Shown in pieces: positions 35,074 through 48,465 of a stretch of DNA of 64,000 bases. The position numbers and the translations under genes were made by a program. A model generated the notes under the pieces. That model was not told the origin of the DNA and did no database searches. It saw nothing but the letters and a program-made list of their open reading frames with translations. Origin of the DNA: Gnetum montanum (taxonomy: Eukaryota; Streptophyta; Gnetopsida; Gnetales; Gnetaceae); the NCBI GenBank assembly GCA_015680685.1, contig MNCI01036469.1, positions 1-64,000 of the forward strand. Direction: 5' to 3'. Within the stretch, counting starts at the first letter, position 1. Every line of letters starts with the position of its first letter.

Positions 35074-37734
35074 TGTAGCTCCCTACCCTAGCTAAGGTAG
35101 GGTGATACCTAGGATCATAAGTAATATTATAATGGAAGCATGATAAACTAAAAAATAATGATATGTAGAAATACATTCTATAAAGGAAGGTCAAACTACA
35201 CCAAAAAATTCCATGCCAAACTAACAACTAAACATACATTACAATAAAAAATGGAATATCTCTACATAAACCAAAAATCTACACTATTCTCACAAGATAC
35301 AAAAATACATAAAAATCATCACATATATAAGAGTACAAATATTTTCATACAATTATACATAGTCCATACTACTATACATGGAAATATACATTAACCAAGC
35401 ACTAAATATTTTTCCCTCCTCTACTCTCCCTCTATATTCATGTCTAGGCTCCTACGCCTTCCACCTATAATTAAAGAAAGTTAGTATACAATTGAGTAGG
35501 TAGCCTTTACACTTCCCCTACTGGATGGTTGACAAGTATTGCACTAGAGGAGAGGAGTGGGGTACAAGGCAACCTGCAACAACTATTAGTCTTGTGCATG
35601 CTAAGAACCACACATATACACATCATATCACACATCACATCACATCATTTCCACTATCATTCCCATGGCATCATACCTACAACCCACACAATCATAATCT
35701 AATCATAATATATATTATTAGTGTTATGACTCACAAATTGATACTATTGTAAGCCCATGTGGCTGCTAGCATATCCACACTTAGTGTAGCATGTGATACA
35801 TTTCCATGAGTACTCATAAACAACCATTGCCTTTAAGTATTTTATATATCCAACCAATGCTAGTGTTCATCAACTTGTGACCCACAACCACTAGCCTTCT
35901 AGAGGATTGGCAATAGGGACAAACACACCTATGCCACGCCCTAGCTATAGGGAAGAACATACGTATGCTCTCTCACTCTTAGGATGAGGCCTAAGACAAG
36001 ATCCTCATTGATGCATCATAGTGGGGGTCAATCCATAGTACATCTAGGATGTGTCATCACCAACTGGTCCACATCCTCATGCTAGCATAACCCACCAACA
36101 ACTATCACAAGTTGCGAAGACATGTGCATATTTGGGCTTTCTTAAGCCAACACATGTCATAAGCATAACACATCCAAACCAAACATAACATGACCACATA
36201 TATCCATACCTAATAGTGACATTCATTCCATGAAAATAATACCATGATTCAACAAAAAAACATTTTGTGCCATAAACATATTTCTTGAACTGCATGTAAT
36301 TCCACAAAAATGACTACTATAATAACCTCTAAAATGATATATTACAAAAAGGAAAACCAATTACATGATTATAAAGTACTTTCCAAAATGATCCCAATGA
36401 CACTAATTTCACTTAAATCGAACTCCTCGAAGCAAAGTTATGTGTGTCCAAAGTTAGATTAAGAAAATAATAATTAATAATATTTAATCATTACTAGTAT
36501 AGATTAAAACTCTTAGAAACTCTCATGCCATAATAGACCTCAAAAAGATAATATTCCATCAACATCACATATCATGTTCCACAAGTCCACATCATACCAT
36601 ACATCACATATAGATTACTAAACAATTTGCAACCAAAACTGCATAATTTTGAGAAATATGCAAAATAACATATTCAAGCTCAATCTTTGAGCTATCTATC
36701 TGACATGCCCCCATCTCATGATCATATATACTAGTCTAGCATAAAAATACAAGGAAAAAATAAAGACAATCCACCAACTACAATTGTTGGGGATAAAAGG
36801 TTGAAACAAGTAGAAAAATCTCAAAAATCTAGCAAGACCTCATTTTGCTCCAAATAAGTTTCACACCCACGTAGACATGACTACAACAATCTCAAATCTA
36901 GGTTCAGAGTAAGCAAAAATTGTCCACAAAGCTCAAAATTTAGAAAAATGTGAAACCAAAGAAGAGAAAATAAACAAAACTAACAAAAATAGGTTGTTGT
37001 TCATTTCTATTAATGCAAACATATATACACAAAAAAATAGATCCCAAAACCCAATTTCTATGGGTATGTGGTGGTGATGTGGTGGAAATAAAAAAAGAAA
37101 AAAAAATTAAGAAAAAACACAATGCATAAAGCATATGCTTTTATTTAACACAAAAATAATGATGCGCTTCTTTTTTTTGCACATGCCTCATGTTACATTT
37201 ATAGCTAATTTTACTTTTTACTTTTGAATTTTTTATGATTTTTTAAATGAAATATTTTCATAAGCTATATTGACTTTTTTCCTCTGCAAATAATGTCATG
37301 AACTTTAATCATGTGTAACAAACACATTGGGACTGCAAATTGAAATGCATTTGAACCTATAGGATCCTTATCAAAAGATCTAGGCATTCACATGCCAAAA
37401 TCTCACCCAAGAATTACACAAAATAGTGTTATCATTCAAATGCATAAATACTAAAATTTCATATAAAGCTTAAATGCATACTGAATAGGTGCTCTTTTAC
37501 TTGAATCCAACACCCTTGTGAGCAACTTTTCCTATCTAACACATCATACAAGGCCAATGTACATAATCACATTAGTTAAGTTTGCTAAGACATCATAATT
37601 GTAATATAAAGATGAAGCCTCATAATATATAAAATACATATTAACTTGTCCCCAAATACCCACCGAGACTTCACAAGTAATGGATAAATCATAATTGTAT
37701 GACCATACCTAATGTATTTGGATGGGATGTAACA
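35074..37734 (-). repeat. 3' LTR of element H
   Basis: 2661 bp, TGTAGCTCC to GATGTAACA on the plus strand. No coding pattern; short open frames inside (for example 35525-35752) have the same interruptions as chance. Matches 59375-62960 minus the S insertion. Confidence 0.92.
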
Positions 37735-37748
37735 CTCTTCCTCCTTCA
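37735..37748 (-). other. Polypurine tract of element H
   Basis: Sense strand GAAGGAGGAAGAG directly before the LTR start TGTTACATC. Confidence 0.85.
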
Positions 37749-38530
37749 GAATCTTCCTCTTAGAAGATCTCAAGATGAGCTATGCGAATCTTAGTCTTCA
37801 CCTCCCAAGTAGCCCCTAAAGCTTCATGTCTAGTCCATAAAATTTTTACCATAGGTATAAATTTACTATGTATTTTTCGCAACATACAATCAATAATCTC
37901 TACAGGCTACTCAACATAACTGACATTAGACTATAGCTACATCCTTGAATGGTCAATCACATGATGTTCATCATGCACATAATGTCATAGCATAGATACA
38001 TGAAACACATCATGTACATGTGCTAAATGAAAAGGTAATGTTATCTAATTGGCCACTCTCCCAATCTGCTATGACACCTAAAATGGATCAATGTGTTTAG
38101 GAGCCAATTTCACTTTTTGGCCAAATTGAGTAAGGCCTTTTAAGGGAGAAACATGAAGAAATACATGATCTGTGCCCACAAAATCTAGTGGCCTTCAACA
38201 CTAATTAGCATATGCCACCTACCTATCCTATGTAGCTCTTAATCTATCTTGAATCTTTCGAATATGCTTTGTAGTCTAACTCATCAAATCTATGCTCACC
38301 TACTGATCATCTTCTATGGTATCCTGACATAAAGGTGTCCTACATGGCCTACCATATAAAATATCATATGGTGCTACCTACAAACTCTCCTAATAACTAT
38401 TATCATATCCAAATTCATCTAATGATAGCATCCAATCCCAACCTTCTCTATACTATAATTCATAGGCTCTCAACATTTCTTCTAGAATTTGATTCACTCA
38501 CTCAATCTAACCATCAGTTTATGGATGATA
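37749..38530 (-). pseudogene. Integrase C-terminal part of element H with chromodomain-like end
   Basis: From right to left: AYHP.TDG and the VNQILEEMLRA box that follow the catalytic Glu (38465-38530), VAPYDILYGRPCRTP (38330-38375), the GPY/F zone with a VKLAPKHI-like stretch near 38080-38130, and finally the end ALGATWEVKTKIRIAHLEIF (37770-37830). That end corresponds to the EATWE chromodomain end of Tekay-type integrases. Many stops. The N-terminal remainder is at 55651-56200, on the other side of F. Confidence 0.8.
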
Positions 38531-38570
38531 TGCCCTCCATGTTTGTCCTCTAGGTTTAGACTCTCAACAT

Positions 38571-38587
38571 TTGTGTGTGTGTGTGTA
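38571..38587. repeat. TG dinucleotide repeat at the F0 / H junction
   Basis: Short (TG)n run exactly where truncated gag of F0 stops and the integrase of H begins (about 38530-38570 is unassigned). Confidence 0.7.
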
Positions 38588-38782
38588 TTTATGTTAATAG
38601 AAAGAAGACACAATGTTTCCCTCCATGTCATGCCATTGCAGTTGTTCATCATGGTGTAGGATGAAGGTGAAGTTTGGCACATATTCATCAGGATGAGTAT
38701 ATATAATTCAATACTATTGAGGATTTGGTAAATAAACTTTATCATTCTTGGGCAAAGAAACGCTCCTATGAGAAGAAGACAT
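38588..38782 (-). pseudogene. gag N-terminus of truncated unit F0
   Basis: The start ATG at 38782 (MSSSHRS context) and about 65 codons match the gag start of F at 54682 and of C at 33933. The gene then stops at the TG repeat; all downstream parts of this unit are missing. Confidence 0.75.
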
Positions 38783-38924
38783 TTTCAGTTAGTGAATAAA
38801 AAAATCATAGTGTTCTCTAACAATTGTTGTAGTAATGGTAAAATAGGATATGACTCTAAGGTTCATTCCAATGATTTAAATACGTTTCACTAGGTCCTAG
38901 ATAGTGCATGAAACAACAAAAAAG

Positions 38925-38942
38925 TCCCTAGCAATGATGCCA
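38925..38942 (-). other. Primer binding site of unit F0 (tRNA-Asp-like)
   Basis: Minus strand TGGCATCATTGCTAGGGA, one base from the LTR that begins at 38944. It shows that this LTR is the 5' LTR of F0 as well as the 3' LTR of F. Confidence 0.8.
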
Positions 38943-38943
38943 A

Positions 38944-39783
38944 TGATGAGTGGTGAGGTACTCCTAAGCCCAACCATATGAATCACTAAGGCATTATGTT
39001 TGATCTAGTCAAATTTCACTAACCTATAGTTATCTAATGTACTAGCTCTTCTAAGAAGTGAAATGAGTGTTGAGAACATTTATTGTCTTCCCAATTACAC
39101 TTGTGAGGTTCAAGGGTATGGTTTAAGTGTAATTGAGGTATATGATTTTTCTTACTTTATATTTTATAGATTTGGTCACCTACAATAAGAATGAAGAGTA
39201 GAGGAATTTAAAATCTAATTTGTTATTTCCTATCTATCATAACACAACTAACCACCCCACTTTGCTAGACACATCTTAAATACATATAGCACCACTGGGT
39301 TACCAAATGTTAAGTGTTGTTGGGTTACCAAGTACTATATGAATGCTCGAAGTGGTCGTGCTCGTGTTCATTACAACTGGAAATAAATTGCTTAATTCAA
39401 ATACATTAAAGTAAAGAGCAAGAAAGTAAAATGAATTAAAGAAAATATTAATCTATTCTCAGTGCTACAAGGATTGTCAAAAGAGTTCATTTTATTTCTA
39501 TCACACTGTTATGCTCAGGTACATTAGTGCTTGAACAAAGAACTGTACACACTTAGACTCCTTCTATGGGAACCTAGAAAATATTCTAGCTCTGAGGAAA
39601 AGAAATGATAAGAGCTTCACTACTCTGACTAAGAATGACCAAAAACTAATTATGAAAAATGTATCCTAGGTGCAGTATTTATAGGCCTAGAGTATACACT
39701 CTAACATCACATATGTGATGTTGCATCAAGACCCTAACATCATGTACGCGACGTTGTGATAGAAAAAATAACACAATTCATCA
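38944..39783 (-). repeat. Shared LTR: 3' LTR of F and 5' LTR of F0
   Basis: 840 bp, TGATGAG to ATTCATCA, with TATAAATA at 39676-39683. It has a PBS on its left and a PPT on its right. GATATC words are less regular here than in S. Confidence 0.88.
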
Positions 39784-39803
39784 TACTACCATGACTAAAT
39801 AAA
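39784..39803 (-). other. Polypurine tract of F
   Basis: Minus strand TTTAGTCATGGTAGTA before the LTR start TGATGAATT; a partly degraded version of the PPT in C and D. Confidence 0.7.
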
Positions 39804-41764
39804 AACTTATCCTTGAGTGAATAAGAGGAGGAACAAGCTCATTACAACATAACATATTGGGTAGGAATGGGATTATTGACTGACATTACAAATTGACTTA
39901 GATAAAGTAGACAAATTCTAAGTGCCCATGTGTACGAAATTACAATTTTTACAAAATGGGATGTTCATGATAAGAGAAGTGAACACCCTAGATAACACTG
40001 ACATCCAATGTCTCTTGGTAGTAGAAGAATGAGAGAGAGAAAAGAGATCCAATGATCACGAATGGTCCTCATTGTGTGGTACTACTACATCCTTAGTGAA
40101 GATAGTTTCACTTCTAGTCCATGCTTCCACTACAATCACAATAGAATCATGAATCAGTATGCAATGTGTAACACATAGTGGTTAAATACCTTATTTTGTT
40201 GATGTCTACACTTGACTAGGTTGTGATTGTGATTGATTAGTTTCTTGAGTAGTGTTAGCAGTAAGGCTGATAAATAGGGTAAAATAGATAAGTGGTCCAT
40301 TAAATTTGGAAAAAGCTCAACACAAGAAAAATATTTGAAGATGGTATAAGAGTTCACAATAATAAAAAAGAAAGTTCACTAAAAATTGTTGTGAAGATGT
40401 GTACAATTAGATGTTATTGATGGGGTAAAAAAAAATAATTTGATTGTAAAAATGTATGAGGGTAAAGAACTTAGCTAAGCTAATCAAAATATATCCAAGT
40501 GGTTCCTCCCCAAAGCAAGCATAGGCATTTGATGCCATTACATAACTTCAAACCAAAGAGTCCATGGGCTCCATGAATGATTAATGGTTATAGAAGGTTA
40601 TGTAAAAAACCCCAGAAGAAACTAACTAAGAATCCTAACACATCAAACTAGGACATTGAACCAAAAAAACCATTAGTGAGGTGAGACATGGAAAGCATAG
40701 ATGGATGAGAGAGAGAGAGAGTGGAATGGAGTTCCTAATTACAGTCATATGAAGTCCCTTGTGGATTTTGTGGTTAAATGACTTGATAGAATTCATCTTT
40801 AGTCTAGACCAAAACCAACCATGTTCAATGAATTCACATAATCATTCTAAGACCAATCCATCCCTTGAGACATAAGAGTGCTCCCACAAATAATCGCCAT
40901 TCCTTATTAGAGAAGTAGGAAGTGAGAAAGGGCCTTAGTTATAGGGGACTAGTCCCATAACTAGTGCTTGTAGCCTATTTATTCTATCTAAGGGGTGTGC
41001 CTTGAATTTCCATTGTGGTTTTTTTTTTGAAATGGGAACCACACCATGCAAAGACACATACATTTATTTTGTCCAAGTGGTCTACTTTGAATTCTAATCA
41101 TTTTTTTTCTAATGAGAACCACACCATGCAAGGTCTTATTCAACTTTTTGTATTAATTAGCATGGAATGGTAAGAAATTCATGAAAACACACATGCACCC
41201 AAGTAAATAGAAAGGCACAAAGAATATTGAATCCCCTTGAAGCCACATCCTATTTAAACCTTTGAATCCTTTCCAATTTCAAAAACTACCAAATTCACAA
41301 ATTTAGTAAAGTTTTATTAATGAAAAAAGGACTGCACATTTCCAAAACAAGGAAAACCATAGAGTGTGTGGATGGGTAAATGTTGCGGACTCACTGCTTA
41401 TTGCATGAAAAAGAAACCATGTCCTAATTATTCATAATGAAATTCAAAGCCAGAAACCAAACACCAACAATCAAATAAAAATAATACATACCACCATCAA
41501 GTAATGCAATACAATTGTACCTGGCACATAGTAACAAAAAGTTAGAAAATCACACCAAATAAAATAAAATATAAAAGAGAAAGTAAAATATTCAAGAAAC
41601 ATCAAATATACTAACAATGGTGTAAAATAGAAATTAGAAAAGATTAATAACATGAAAAAAAAGATGTAAAATAAAGAACATGTAAAACAAAAAGTTATAA
41701 AATAAAAAATGTGTAAAATAAAAAGTTGAGAAACTAACAAGCCACTTAAATGATTAGCATGAGT
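39804..41764 (-). other. 3' spacer of F, no ORF2
   Basis: About 2 kb between the pol end and the PPT. No coding pattern comparable to ORF2 of D. The first 150 bases match the 3' UTR of D; 40500-41460 matches the C/D spacer; a (GA)n run is at 40707-40721. An A-rich tract (T-rich in sense) at 41530-41740 reads as a hydrophobic open frame (41471-41770), likewise in the duplicate at 48267-48527. Confidence 0.6.
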
Positions 41765-41765
41765 G

Positions 41766-41788
41766 GCCATCTCCCATGACTAAGTTGA
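41766..41788 (-). other. Internal PPT-like box, F copy 1
   Basis: Minus strand CAACTTAGTCATGGGAGATGG at the end of the pol region, of the same core as the terminal PPT. The duplicate copy is at 48466-48490 with CATGGGGGAGATGG. Confidence 0.6.
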
Positions 41789-41819
41789 AAGGAGAAAATC
41801 CAAAATATAGAGCATGGTT

Positions 41820-43120
41820 ATCTATTTGATGAGGTGCTTGTTGTGTTATCTGACATATGCTCATGGAAAGGTTTAATTTCTTGGATGTTTACTAGTTGTT
41901 TCTTGTTTAGGCTCTTAGGTTTATAGATCATCATGGCCCTAGAGGAAAAAGACTCATACATAATGTAAGGTCCTTCCCACAATGTTTGAAAATTAATTTG
42001 TTGAGGTATGTGTGTGGGGTTCTAGTAGAGAACCTTATCTCCTGGTTGAAATTTGACATTTCTAATTTTTAAGTCATGATGTTTTTTGTTATAGGCCTTG
42101 TGCAACTTATTAAATGATAAGGCCACTAATTGATTTTTGTCTAGCAGGTTGAGATTCATTAGTCTTTATTTTTGGGCTAGACTTAAGTCAAGGTTAAGAT
42201 CACAAGTTGTTGAAAGTGTACCGAGCTTGGATTGAATAGGAAGTATTGGTAGTTTTTCATACACAATCTCATAGGGAGAATAACCTATAGGAAGTTTCTA
42301 GGTTGAGCAGTAGCCCTAAAGGGCATCATTCAGTTTTATGCTCCAGTCCTTCCTATACTTGCTAATAGTTCTTGTTAATATCCTTGTGATTTCCCTATTG
42401 GTAACCTCATCTTGACCATTATCTTGGGGATGGTATGGTGTTGTGAGTTTATGTTCAACCCTCAAGCATTGCATGAGCTTTCAAAAACTAGTGCCTATAA
42501 AATGAGTTCCATTGCCAAAAATTAATGCACATAGCATACCAAACCTATTTACAACATTTTTTTGTACAAATTGAGTAGCAATAAAATATGTACACTCGAT
42601 GATGGCTACTACTTTTAGCCACTTCATACAATTGTTAATAGTGTCTATGATGTACACCTTTCCATTTGACATGGGCATGATGGAACACATGAAGTCAATG
42701 CCCTAGATGTTGAAGGGTTTTAGTAGTTGAATCCATTATTGAGGTCCCTCTATTTGAGTAGTCATTCCACCATCTCATTGGCATCATTCACAAGAGTAGA
42801 TGTAATGGTGAGCATCACTGAAGAGTGTTGGATAGTAGTACCTTCCCATCAGGATTTTAATGATTGTGTATCTCCTTGCATAGTGTTTCCCATAAGGACC
42901 TTCATGAGCATCTTAGAGAACATGTAGTTAATCGACATCAAGGACACACCAACGAACTAGGCCATCGATCCATACCTTGTAGAGGTGTCCATTGATTTCC
43001 ATGAAGTGCTTTACCTAGTGAAGAAATTATTGTTTCTTTTGGTGGTCCAACCATTGTGGCATCTCCTGAGTGAGTAGATAGGTGACAATGCCATCATACC
43101 ATTTTAGCTCATTGGGAATT
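41820..43120 (-). pseudogene. Integrase, F copy 1
   Basis: The zinc region is near 42780-42900 (GKHYARRYT, a Cys pair in SCE.CQ). The core starts with FMCSIMPMSNGKVYII (42640-42690), and the second catalytic site reads IFGNGTHF (usually ISDNGTHF), so the Asp is lost. The C-terminal GPY/F zone has VKFQPGDKVLYXNP (about 42015-42060). Stops are frequent. Copy 2 at about 48540-49800 is better kept. Confidence 0.8.
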
Positions 43121-43199
43121 TGTTCAGTTACAGCCCCAACAAAGAGGAGTTTATCAAGAAATGTATCAAATAATGGGCTTTCTTCCTCTTTTTCATCCC

Positions 43200-44560
43200 A
43201 CCACAACTAAGACAAGTGATTAGCTACCACATCCTCAGTGCCCTTTTAATCTACCATTGTAAGATCGAATTCCTACAAGGTCACCAGCCACTATATGACA
43301 CGAAGGTTTACTATTTGCTTGTTCATTAGGAAGAAAATGGCACTATGATCTATGTGCATAAACACCTTATATCAAAGCATATAATTCCTGAACTTCTCTA
43401 GAGTAAACACCACCACCATCAATTCTTTTTCTGTAGTGGTGTAGTTTAGTTGTGCATCCACAATGCTTTTGCTGGCGCAGTGGGATGTAGTATGGACATT
43501 TCTTGTCATCTAACTACATCAGCATAGCTCCCAAAGCATAATTTGATGCATTCTTCATAATATAAAATGGTTTGGACAAGTCAAGTGCTTGTAGGATTGG
43601 AGTTTCTACAAGCTTCTCTTTCAGTTGCTGGAATGATTTTTCACATTCTGCAGTCTAGAAAAAGGGAGCATCTTTCTTTGTTAGCTCGACCAATGATTTT
43701 TTGATCTTAGATAAATCCTCTATGAATTGCTGGTAGTAGCCAGTATGTCCAAGGAATGACCAAACATCTTTAACTATTTCTGGTTGGTAGGTTATTCCTT
43801 GGATAATCTTTATTTTCTCAGGGTCTACTTCAATTCTTACTTATGAGATTCTATGCCCCAGTACAATGCCCTCTTAAACCATGAGGTGACTTTTCTACCA
43901 ATTGAGCTACAAGTTGGTTTTAACACACCATTTCAGTACTTGCTCAAGTTGGTCTAGGGCTTGCTCAAATCTAGTTCCATAGGTGGAGAAGTCATCCATA
44001 AATACTTCCACATCATTACCAATTTGCTATTGAAAAATTCTTGGAACTATGCATTGGAACGTGGTAGGCATGTTGCATAGACCAAATAGCATCTTTTGAT
44101 ATGCAAAAGTTCCCTAGGGACTCATGAATGTTATCTTTGCTTGGTATTCTAGTGTAATTTAAATTTGGTTATAGCCACTATAACCATCTAGAAAGCTGTA
44201 GTAGTACTGGCCATATATGGTGTTCAGCACTTGGTCAATAAATGGCAACAAAAAATGATCCTTGAATGTTTCCATGTTCAGCAGCCTAAAATTGATGCAG
44301 ACCTACCAATTTCCATCTTTCTTTGGCATAATCACTAGTAGGCTAACCCACTAGTTATCTACAATGGGATAGATGAACCCCACCTTGAGGAGTTGCTCGA
44401 TTTCCTCCTTAATGATCTACTTTAGTTTCAGGTTCAATCACCTCTATGGCTATCATTTTGGCTTCATGGCTAGGTTGGTGTAGATGTGATGTTGGCATAT
44501 CCTAGGATCAATCCTTGTGAGTTCAAGATATGATCAAGCAAAAGCTACTGACCATCTTTC
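43200..44560 (-). pseudogene. Reverse transcriptase and RNase H, F copy 1
   Basis: RT: the fingers are at about 44370-44420 (GFIYPI), the FLDGY-like box at about 44180-44200, and the catalytic VEVFMDDFST at about 43985-44015. RNase H: IMKNASNYALGAMLM at about 43525-43570, with Asn in place of the first catalytic Asp; copy 2 keeps DAS at the same place (about 50220-50265). Linker sequences lie at 44580-44780. Multiple stops. Confidence 0.8.
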
Positions 44561-44799
44561 AACTACCTTCAACAACATCCTTTTCTATTTTGGAGCAAGT
44601 TCAACAACATCCTTTTAAAAAATACATATTCCATTCTAGCTAATAACATTTTTAGCTCAAGGGGCTCTTGTTTGAATTTTTCAAAAATTTCCAACTCTCC
44701 CCAGTGAGTATCATCATTTGTGTCATCAGAGAGTTGGTGATGAACTTGCTCTAGGTCATCCATGCTCATGACATATCAACATGTCAAGCTCTCAGTCAA

Positions 44800-45620
44800 T
44801 TCCATGCAAAGTGTGCTACTTCACTATCAATGGTCAGCCACTAGGTGCCCTCCTACTTTGTGGGTGCTGTATATAGACATCTTTGAATTTCTGCTTCTGG
44901 TGCACACTATTTTTATGTAGAGATAGATGCTTACTTTACATCTCATAGTTTCTACATACAATTACACCCGATATCGCTATACGCAATGCATAGAACTCTC
45001 TTCTTCTTAATCTTTTTAAATACATTTTCTTTATATATCTCTAGGAAAAGATATCTAATGTCCATTCTTGCATCGATGGTACTCAGCCATGCCCTTCCCA
45101 TGATAATTGAAAAATCTCCTTTATAGTTCTCCACTTTGATTACTAGGAAATTGGCAGGATAAGACCACTTATAGAAAGTGATCACAATGTCTTCTACTAG
45201 TCCCAATGAAATAGTGATGAACTAGTCTACCAATTCTAATCTTATGTTGCTCTTCTGAAGAGGAGATAGGTTTCAAGTAGTGTACATGTCATGAAAAATT
45301 AAATTAACACCAAAAATTGAATCGAGAAGAGCCTTTCATGGTTCTTTCCCAAAAATCTACAAGTAAATTAAAGGACTTCTAGGAGTAGCTAATTTTTCAA
45401 GAAGGTTTCTTACACAAATTCAATTAGACACAGTATGAGTGAGAATTACAATATGGATTCTTGGTAGAGTTTGGTTTGAAGAAGGCCTAAAGGAATCCGA
45501 TACAGAGGAGGGAGAGGTAGGAGTAGGGTTGTCAACCATAGGTGTATGTGAGGGCTTAGGTGGACTATGGGGTTGAAATAAAGGTCTTTTCTTTGAACAA
45601 GCATTCAACCCCTACAATTG
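44800..45620 (-). pseudogene. Retropepsin, F copy 1
   Basis: GRAWLSTIDARMDI at about 45060-45110 matches the second protease box of A and of copy 2. The catalytic DxG part (about 45290-45330) is broken; copy 2 shows the intact DLGSTVNLIS. Upstream is a Pro/Ser-rich linker (45420-45608). Confidence 0.7.
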
Positions 45621-45625
45621 ATGAT

Positions 45626-47499
45626 TCAGTTGCAAATTAATAACCCTCGTAATGTTTCATTGCTATAGTTGGGTTGGTAGTTCACCCTACATAGGTAGAG
45701 TAGGTGGTAGCTATGCAAGTGGAGGAGTATGTGGAAGGATAGTAGGAGGATAAGGGTAAGAGATGGTATTTCTTCTTTCATGTGGAAAATGAGCTTGATA
45801 ATAATTTGAAGGATAGTAGTGAGGTTGAAAATGAGAAACATGATAGGAAGTGTCACATAAAGACATGGGTTGTTGAATGTGGTAACCATATGGATCAGGT
45901 TGTCGATAAGGATATTATTGCCTTGGTATTGCCATTGCCCATGATTGTGGTTATTGCCATTGTTGATATTGTTCATATGATTGCAGTGGAGCTCCACTTA
46001 GATAGTACAATTGTTTCTAGTAGAACTACCTGAGATTACCTTAAGGATAAGGTAACCTTTTAGATGTTTACCTTTGTGTAATTTTTGGATGTAAGGCATA
46101 CATCTTAGACTCCTATAGATGTGACACAATGGGGCAACATTCTTTAGGATGTTCATGTTGATAGACATCACACCCATGATCATCATCTAATTCACTATCC
46201 ACAACTTCTTTGATTTCAGCAATCTCACCCTTACCTTTGTGATATGCATGCTCAACTTCCTTACATCTCCTACGCTCACTATCTTTACTTTGTTCTTTGG
46301 ACCCTTCAGCGATTTTGAGAATAGCTTGGAATCTATTATCCATTGAGTCCCATAACTAATCAACCTTGCTCATAAGTTCATATTAGAATTTTTGAAGTGG
46401 AAATGTTTTCTTATTCATCCCCTCATCAAATATGAACTCATCCTCATCATCATAGAATCAAACCTTCCTCTTGTGGATGGAAGGATCACAGTTGTACTCT
46501 TCTACACTTTCTCTTTTTCTTAGTTCATCCTCCTCTTTAGTGACCTACTTTATTAATCTTTGTATTTGATGGAAAATTAGTTTTAACAATCACGATTGGG
46601 CATAGACACCAAGTGGTTTCCTCGTTTCATTACAAAGTTCATATACAATGTGGCGAGGTTGAACCAATTGAGAATAACCATGGCCAAGACATTTGTGCAT
46701 CAAGGTATAGTATCAACCAATGATGACATCCAAGGGTTTGTGTGTTTCTTGTTTTCACCTTGGATTACATTTGATACTTAAGTTGGACACTCTAAAGTAC
46801 ATTTGATACTTAATTTGGACACTCTGGAGTACATTTGATACTTATCATTGAACAACTTAAGCATGGTACTCCATAGTCTGATAGATTCTAGCTCTAAGGA
46901 TTGGTACCAATTTTTTGCTTCCTTAATGTGTGTCCTAGGGAAAAATTTCAATTTTTGTCACTCTTTCTCTATGTTCTACAAGGCACATGCATCTTAGAAA
47001 GCTTAAAGATGATTTTATAGATTAGAGTTATATCCTCCTTCAAATTGAGGAATATTGTTCATGTCTAACCATTTGATTTTACTATCTTTCACATGCCTTG
47101 TTGGAATTCTGACTACTTCTACAATGTTAAGAATACTTCAGGTAGTAAATAGAGGCTCATCAAGGCCTTGATCATGGTGCCTATGATTCCCTCTACTACC
47201 CCTTCATTCATAGAAATGTACCTCTCTTGAACATTTGCGCCCTTGATCTTGTCTATCTCGATAGTACCCTTGGTTATTTTGGTCCAATTGGTTGTTTCAT
47301 TTATTTCGATCACCTCCATCACGATCTTACCTTTTGTGATCATAGTCAGAGCCAGAAGGAAAAGAAGATGATGAAGGGAAAGAGGAAGTAATGGTGACCA
47401 TGATCATGATCTTGCTTCATATCTGCTTCCCTGTCTTGACTTGCCCCTTTGGATCCTTCTTTGTTATTGGATCCCTTTTTACTACAATCAGGATTATAA
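45626..47499 (-). pseudogene. gag, F copy 1, N-terminus missing
   Basis: It contains a zinc-like motif (GCDVYQHEHPKECCP, 46113-46170), a preceding helical segment starting MDNRFQAILKI, and the core near 46990-47060 (NNIPQF). The remainder to the gag start is absent because copy 2 begins at 47500. Frames are broken several times. Confidence 0.7.
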
Positions 47500-48465
47500 G
47501 ACATAAGAGTACTCCCATAAACAACCACTGTTCCTTATTAGAGAATAAGTAGGAAGTGAGGAAGGACCTTAGTTAGAGGGGACTAGTCCCATAACCAATG
47601 CTTGTAGCCTATTTATTTTGTCTAAGTGGTGTGCTTTGAATTTCCATTATGGTATTTTTTGAAATGGGAACCACACCATGCAAAGACACATACATTTATT
47701 TTGTCCAAGGGGTATGCTTTGAATTCTCATCATTTTTTTTCTTTTCTTGATGAGAACCACATCATCCAAAAATTTATGCATTTATTTTGTCCAAGGAATC
47801 TACTTTGAATTCTCATTATTATTATTAGATGAGAACCACACCATACAAGGACTTATTCAACTTCCTTTTATTAATTAGCATGGAATGGTAAGAAATTCAT
47901 CAAAACACACATGCACCCAAGCAAACAAAAAAGCACAAAGAATACCAAATTTTCTTGAAGCGACATCCTATTCAGACCTTTGAATCCTTCCCAATTCTGG
48001 AAACTACCAAAGTTACAAATTTATTAAAGTTTTATTAATGAAAAAGGAACTGCACATTTCCAAAATAAGGAAAACCATAGAGTGTGTGGATGGGTGGATG
48101 TTGTGGACTCATTGCCTATTGCATAAAGAGAAACCATGTCCTAATTATCCATAACAAAATTCAAAGCTAGAGATCAGACACCAGAAATCAAATAAAAATA
48201 ATACATACCACCATCAAGTAAAGCATTACCATTGTACCTGACACTTATTAACAAAAAGTTAATAAATCACACCAAATAAAATAAAACATAAAAGAGTGTA
48301 AAATATTCAAGAAAGATCAAATATACTAACAATGGTGTAAAAGAAATATTAGAAAAGATTAATAACATGAAAATAAAAATATGTAAAATAAAAGCTATAA
48401 AACAAAAAAATGTGTAAAAAAAAAATTGAAAAATTGAGGAGCCACTTAAATGATTAGCATGAGTG

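Larger units (their letters stand above)
40869..47499. repeat. Tandem duplication inside F, copy 1
   Basis: About 6.63 kb from spacer to gag, repeated in the same orientation at 47500-about 54190. The copies are about 90% alike where compared by eye. The junction at 47499/47500 joins the middle of gag directly to the spacer. Confidence 0.85.

Noticed and set aside
35525-35752. His-rich open frame on the plus strand
   Set aside because: Lies in the LTR of H; the other LTR copy has it altered and no coding context exists. Low-complexity CAT/ACA words make the His-rich text.
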